64,000 nt of DNA from DTU019 sp050949825 (lineage in GTDB: Bacteria; Bacillota; Syntrophomonadia; Syntrophomonadales; Syntrophomonadaceae). The notes beneath the pieces are model-generated. The model did not search any database. It was not told the origin of the DNA and saw nothing but the letters and a program-made list of their open reading frames with translations. A program made the position numbers and the translations under genes. Location: positions 55,502 through 119,501 of the forward strand of contig JBMNGL010000004.1 of the NCBI GenBank assembly GCA_050949825.1, read 5' to 3'. Below, piece after piece: positions 62,756 through 64,000 of this stretch; within the stretch, counting starts at the first letter, position 1, and the number at the start of each line of letters is the position of its first letter.

Positions 62756-62767
62756 AGTGGTGAAGCT

Positions 62768-63373
62768 ATGTACGTTATCGGTATCACAGGCGGCATTGCC
62801 AGTGGCAAAAGCACGGTTGCCAGACAGTTGCGGGATCTGGGCATATTGGTAATCGATGCTGATGAGGTAGCGCGCACGGTGGTTGAACCGGGCAAACCTG
62901 CCTGGCAGGCAATTGTAAAGCAGTTTGGGGCGGGTATTCTTAACCCTGACCATACCATAAACCGGCTTGAGTTGGGGCGGCGTGTGTTCGATTCTACTGA
63001 GCAGTTGCATAGGCTTAATGCCCTTACCCATCCCCAGATTATGGATGAAATTCGCGACCGTCTGCACAAAATAAGGATCGATCATCCCCAAGCCCTGGTG
63101 GGTCTTGAAGTTCCGCTCTTGTATGAGACCAATATGGACAAAATCTGTGATCAGGTATGGGTGGTATGGGTGGATTATGAAACCCAAATAACCCGTCTCA
63201 TGGCACGGGATGGCCTCAGCCGCGGTGACGCGCAAAAGCGCATTGACGCGCAGATGCCCCTGGATGAGAAGGCACGTCGTGCTCAGGTCGTCATCGATAA
63301 TCGCTTGACGCTGGAGGATACACAACAGACGGTTGCCAGATATTTCAATGAAATTAGACAGGTTATGCAGTAA
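62768..63373 (+). CDS. coaE: Dephospho-CoA kinase
   Basis: A 201-residue P-loop kinase catalysing the last step of CoA synthesis. It has GITGGIASGKSTVARQLRDLG (P-loop), DADEVARTVVEPGKPAW and the lid region DGLSRGDAQKRIDAQMP. The family layout and length are normal. GGTGAAG precedes the ATG, 12 bp after ytaF, so it is operonic. CoA supply suits the heavy CoA-ester metabolism of this organism, but the linkage is a common clostridial order. Confidence 0.94.
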   Translation: MYVIGITGGIASGKSTVARQLRDLGILVIDADEVARTVVEPGKPAWQAIVKQFGAGILNPDHTINRLELGRRVFDSTEQLHRLNALTHPQIMDEIRDRLHKIRIDHPQALVGLEVPLLYETNMDKICDQVWVVWVDYETQITRLMARDGLSRGDAQKRIDAQMPLDEKARRAQVVIDNRLTLEDTQQTVARYFNEIRQVMQ

Positions 63374-63408
63374 TATACTTACTAAGCGGGATCGTGGGGG
63401 TGGGCACA

Positions 63409-63972
63409 TTGCGTATGCGAATAAGTAAAGGCCTGACTATTGTTGTGTGGATCACGATCCTTGTTTTTATGATGATAACCATAACCTTTCCCAAATGGAT
63501 CACCTGGTTCTACCCGCAGCCACATCATACCCTGGTATTCAATTCTGCCCAAAAGAACAATATTGATCCCTACCTGGTGTTCGCCATAATTCGAGCTGAG
63601 AGCGGATTTAAAACCACGGCCCGCTCTCCGGTTGGCGCTCAGGGCCTGATGCAGATCATGCCTGAAACGGCGGAGTGGATTGCCAGGCAAAAAGGCATGA
63701 CTTGTTTTGATGCCGTCGACCTCCATGATCCAGAAGTCAATATTGAATTCGGATGCTGGTATATTGCCAGTCTGAATAAGGAATTTGCGGGGCGCCTGCC
63801 CATGGTGGTAGCCGCCTATAATGCCGGCCGTGGCAGGGTCGGGGAGTGGGTCTTGAGCGGACAGTGGGATGGCAGTGAACAGCGTTTGGACAGCATTCCT
63901 TACCCGGAAACCCGGCAATATGTAAAAAATGTACTGCAGAACTATGAAGCCTATCAGGCCATTTATAAATGA
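63409..63972 (+). CDS. Soluble lytic transglycosylase (SLT domain)
   Basis: About 187 residues with an N-terminal membrane helix (LTIVVWITILVFMMITITF) and an SLT domain: catalytic Glu in AIIRAESGFKTTARSPVGAQGLMQIMPETAEW, and NIEFGCWYIASLN, with VVAAYNAGRGRVGEW near the end. It cleaves peptidoglycan glycan strands to anhydro products. TTG at 63409 has GGGGG at best spacing; an ATG at 63415 is also possible, and a GTG at 63394 would be too close. It ends the polA block. Confidence 0.92.
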   Translation: MRMRISKGLTIVVWITILVFMMITITFPKWITWFYPQPHHTLVFNSAQKNNIDPYLVFAIIRAESGFKTTARSPVGAQGLMQIMPETAEWIARQKGMTCFDAVDLHDPEVNIEFGCWYIASLNKEFAGRLPMVVAAYNAGRGRVGEWVLSGQWDGSEQRLDSIPYPETRQYVKNVLQNYEAYQAIYK

Positions 63973-64000
63973 GGCCGCTGCGACCATTCTTAGCGAGAAC

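Overview
The window looks like chromosome of an anaerobic, endospore-forming, butyrate-oxidising clostridium close to Syntrophomonas. Three things point there. Spore genes are present: CotF-type coat protein, alpha/beta SASP, a complete GerA-type germinant receptor operon and YtaF. Each butyrate beta-oxidation step has several paralogs (two acyl-CoA dehydrogenases, two crotonases, two hydroxybutyryl-CoA dehydrogenases, two thiolases, one CoA-transferase pair). Housekeeping blocks are Firmicutes-like: dnaE-mtrB-pfkA-pyk and polA-mutM-ytaF-coaE-slt. The species name is inference; no rRNA is present.

Layout. 0-2 kb: lipoprotein start (frameshifted at a G8 tract), spore coat genes, HD-GYP protein. 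2-8 kb: tripartite ABC exporter and an MFS carrier. 8-10.3 kb: two intergenic repeat arrays around a glycosyltransferase. 10.3-14.2 kb: minus-strand operon crotonase > thiolase > long acyl-CoA dehydrogenase. 14.7-18.1 kb: rhomboid, an unknown coiled protein, a cysteine-less CMD protein, HAD phosphatase, SASP. 18.2-29.7 kb: two tandem CBS-PAS-PAS-AAA-HTH sigma-54 activators, then a plus-strand operon thiolase > HBD > crotonase > butyryl-CoA dehydrogenase > CoA-transferase A/B. 29.9-30.4 kb: third repeat array. 30.4-38.5 kb: YbaK, dnaE, mtrB (TRAP), pfkA, pyk, second HBD. 38.5-43.4 kb: ger operon. 43.6-54 kb: poorly characterised accessory region with a large secreted protein and zinc-ribbon membrane partner, an S-layer gene with two frameshifts, a 12-TM LuxR regulator and relics of SLH/stalk genes. 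54.2-55 kb: toxin-antitoxin pair overlapping a truncated nucleotidyltransferase. 57-64 kb: tRNA-Leu(CAA) and a decayed copy, ECF sigma with anti-sigma, and the polA block.

Most interesting: a self-contained sigma-54 circuit for butyrate oxidation. Two promoter matches with GG-N10-GC spacing lie before the second activator (20575-20590) and before the beta-oxidation operon (23080-23095). Each has a GTTGC-N6-GCAAC palindrome centred 105-110 bp upstream, embedded in the terminator hairpin of the preceding activator gene. Two further copies, 20 bp centre to centre, follow the first activator. The operon then has a roughly 420-nt leader that can fold strongly. All of this is read directly from sequence; the regulatory role is inferred.
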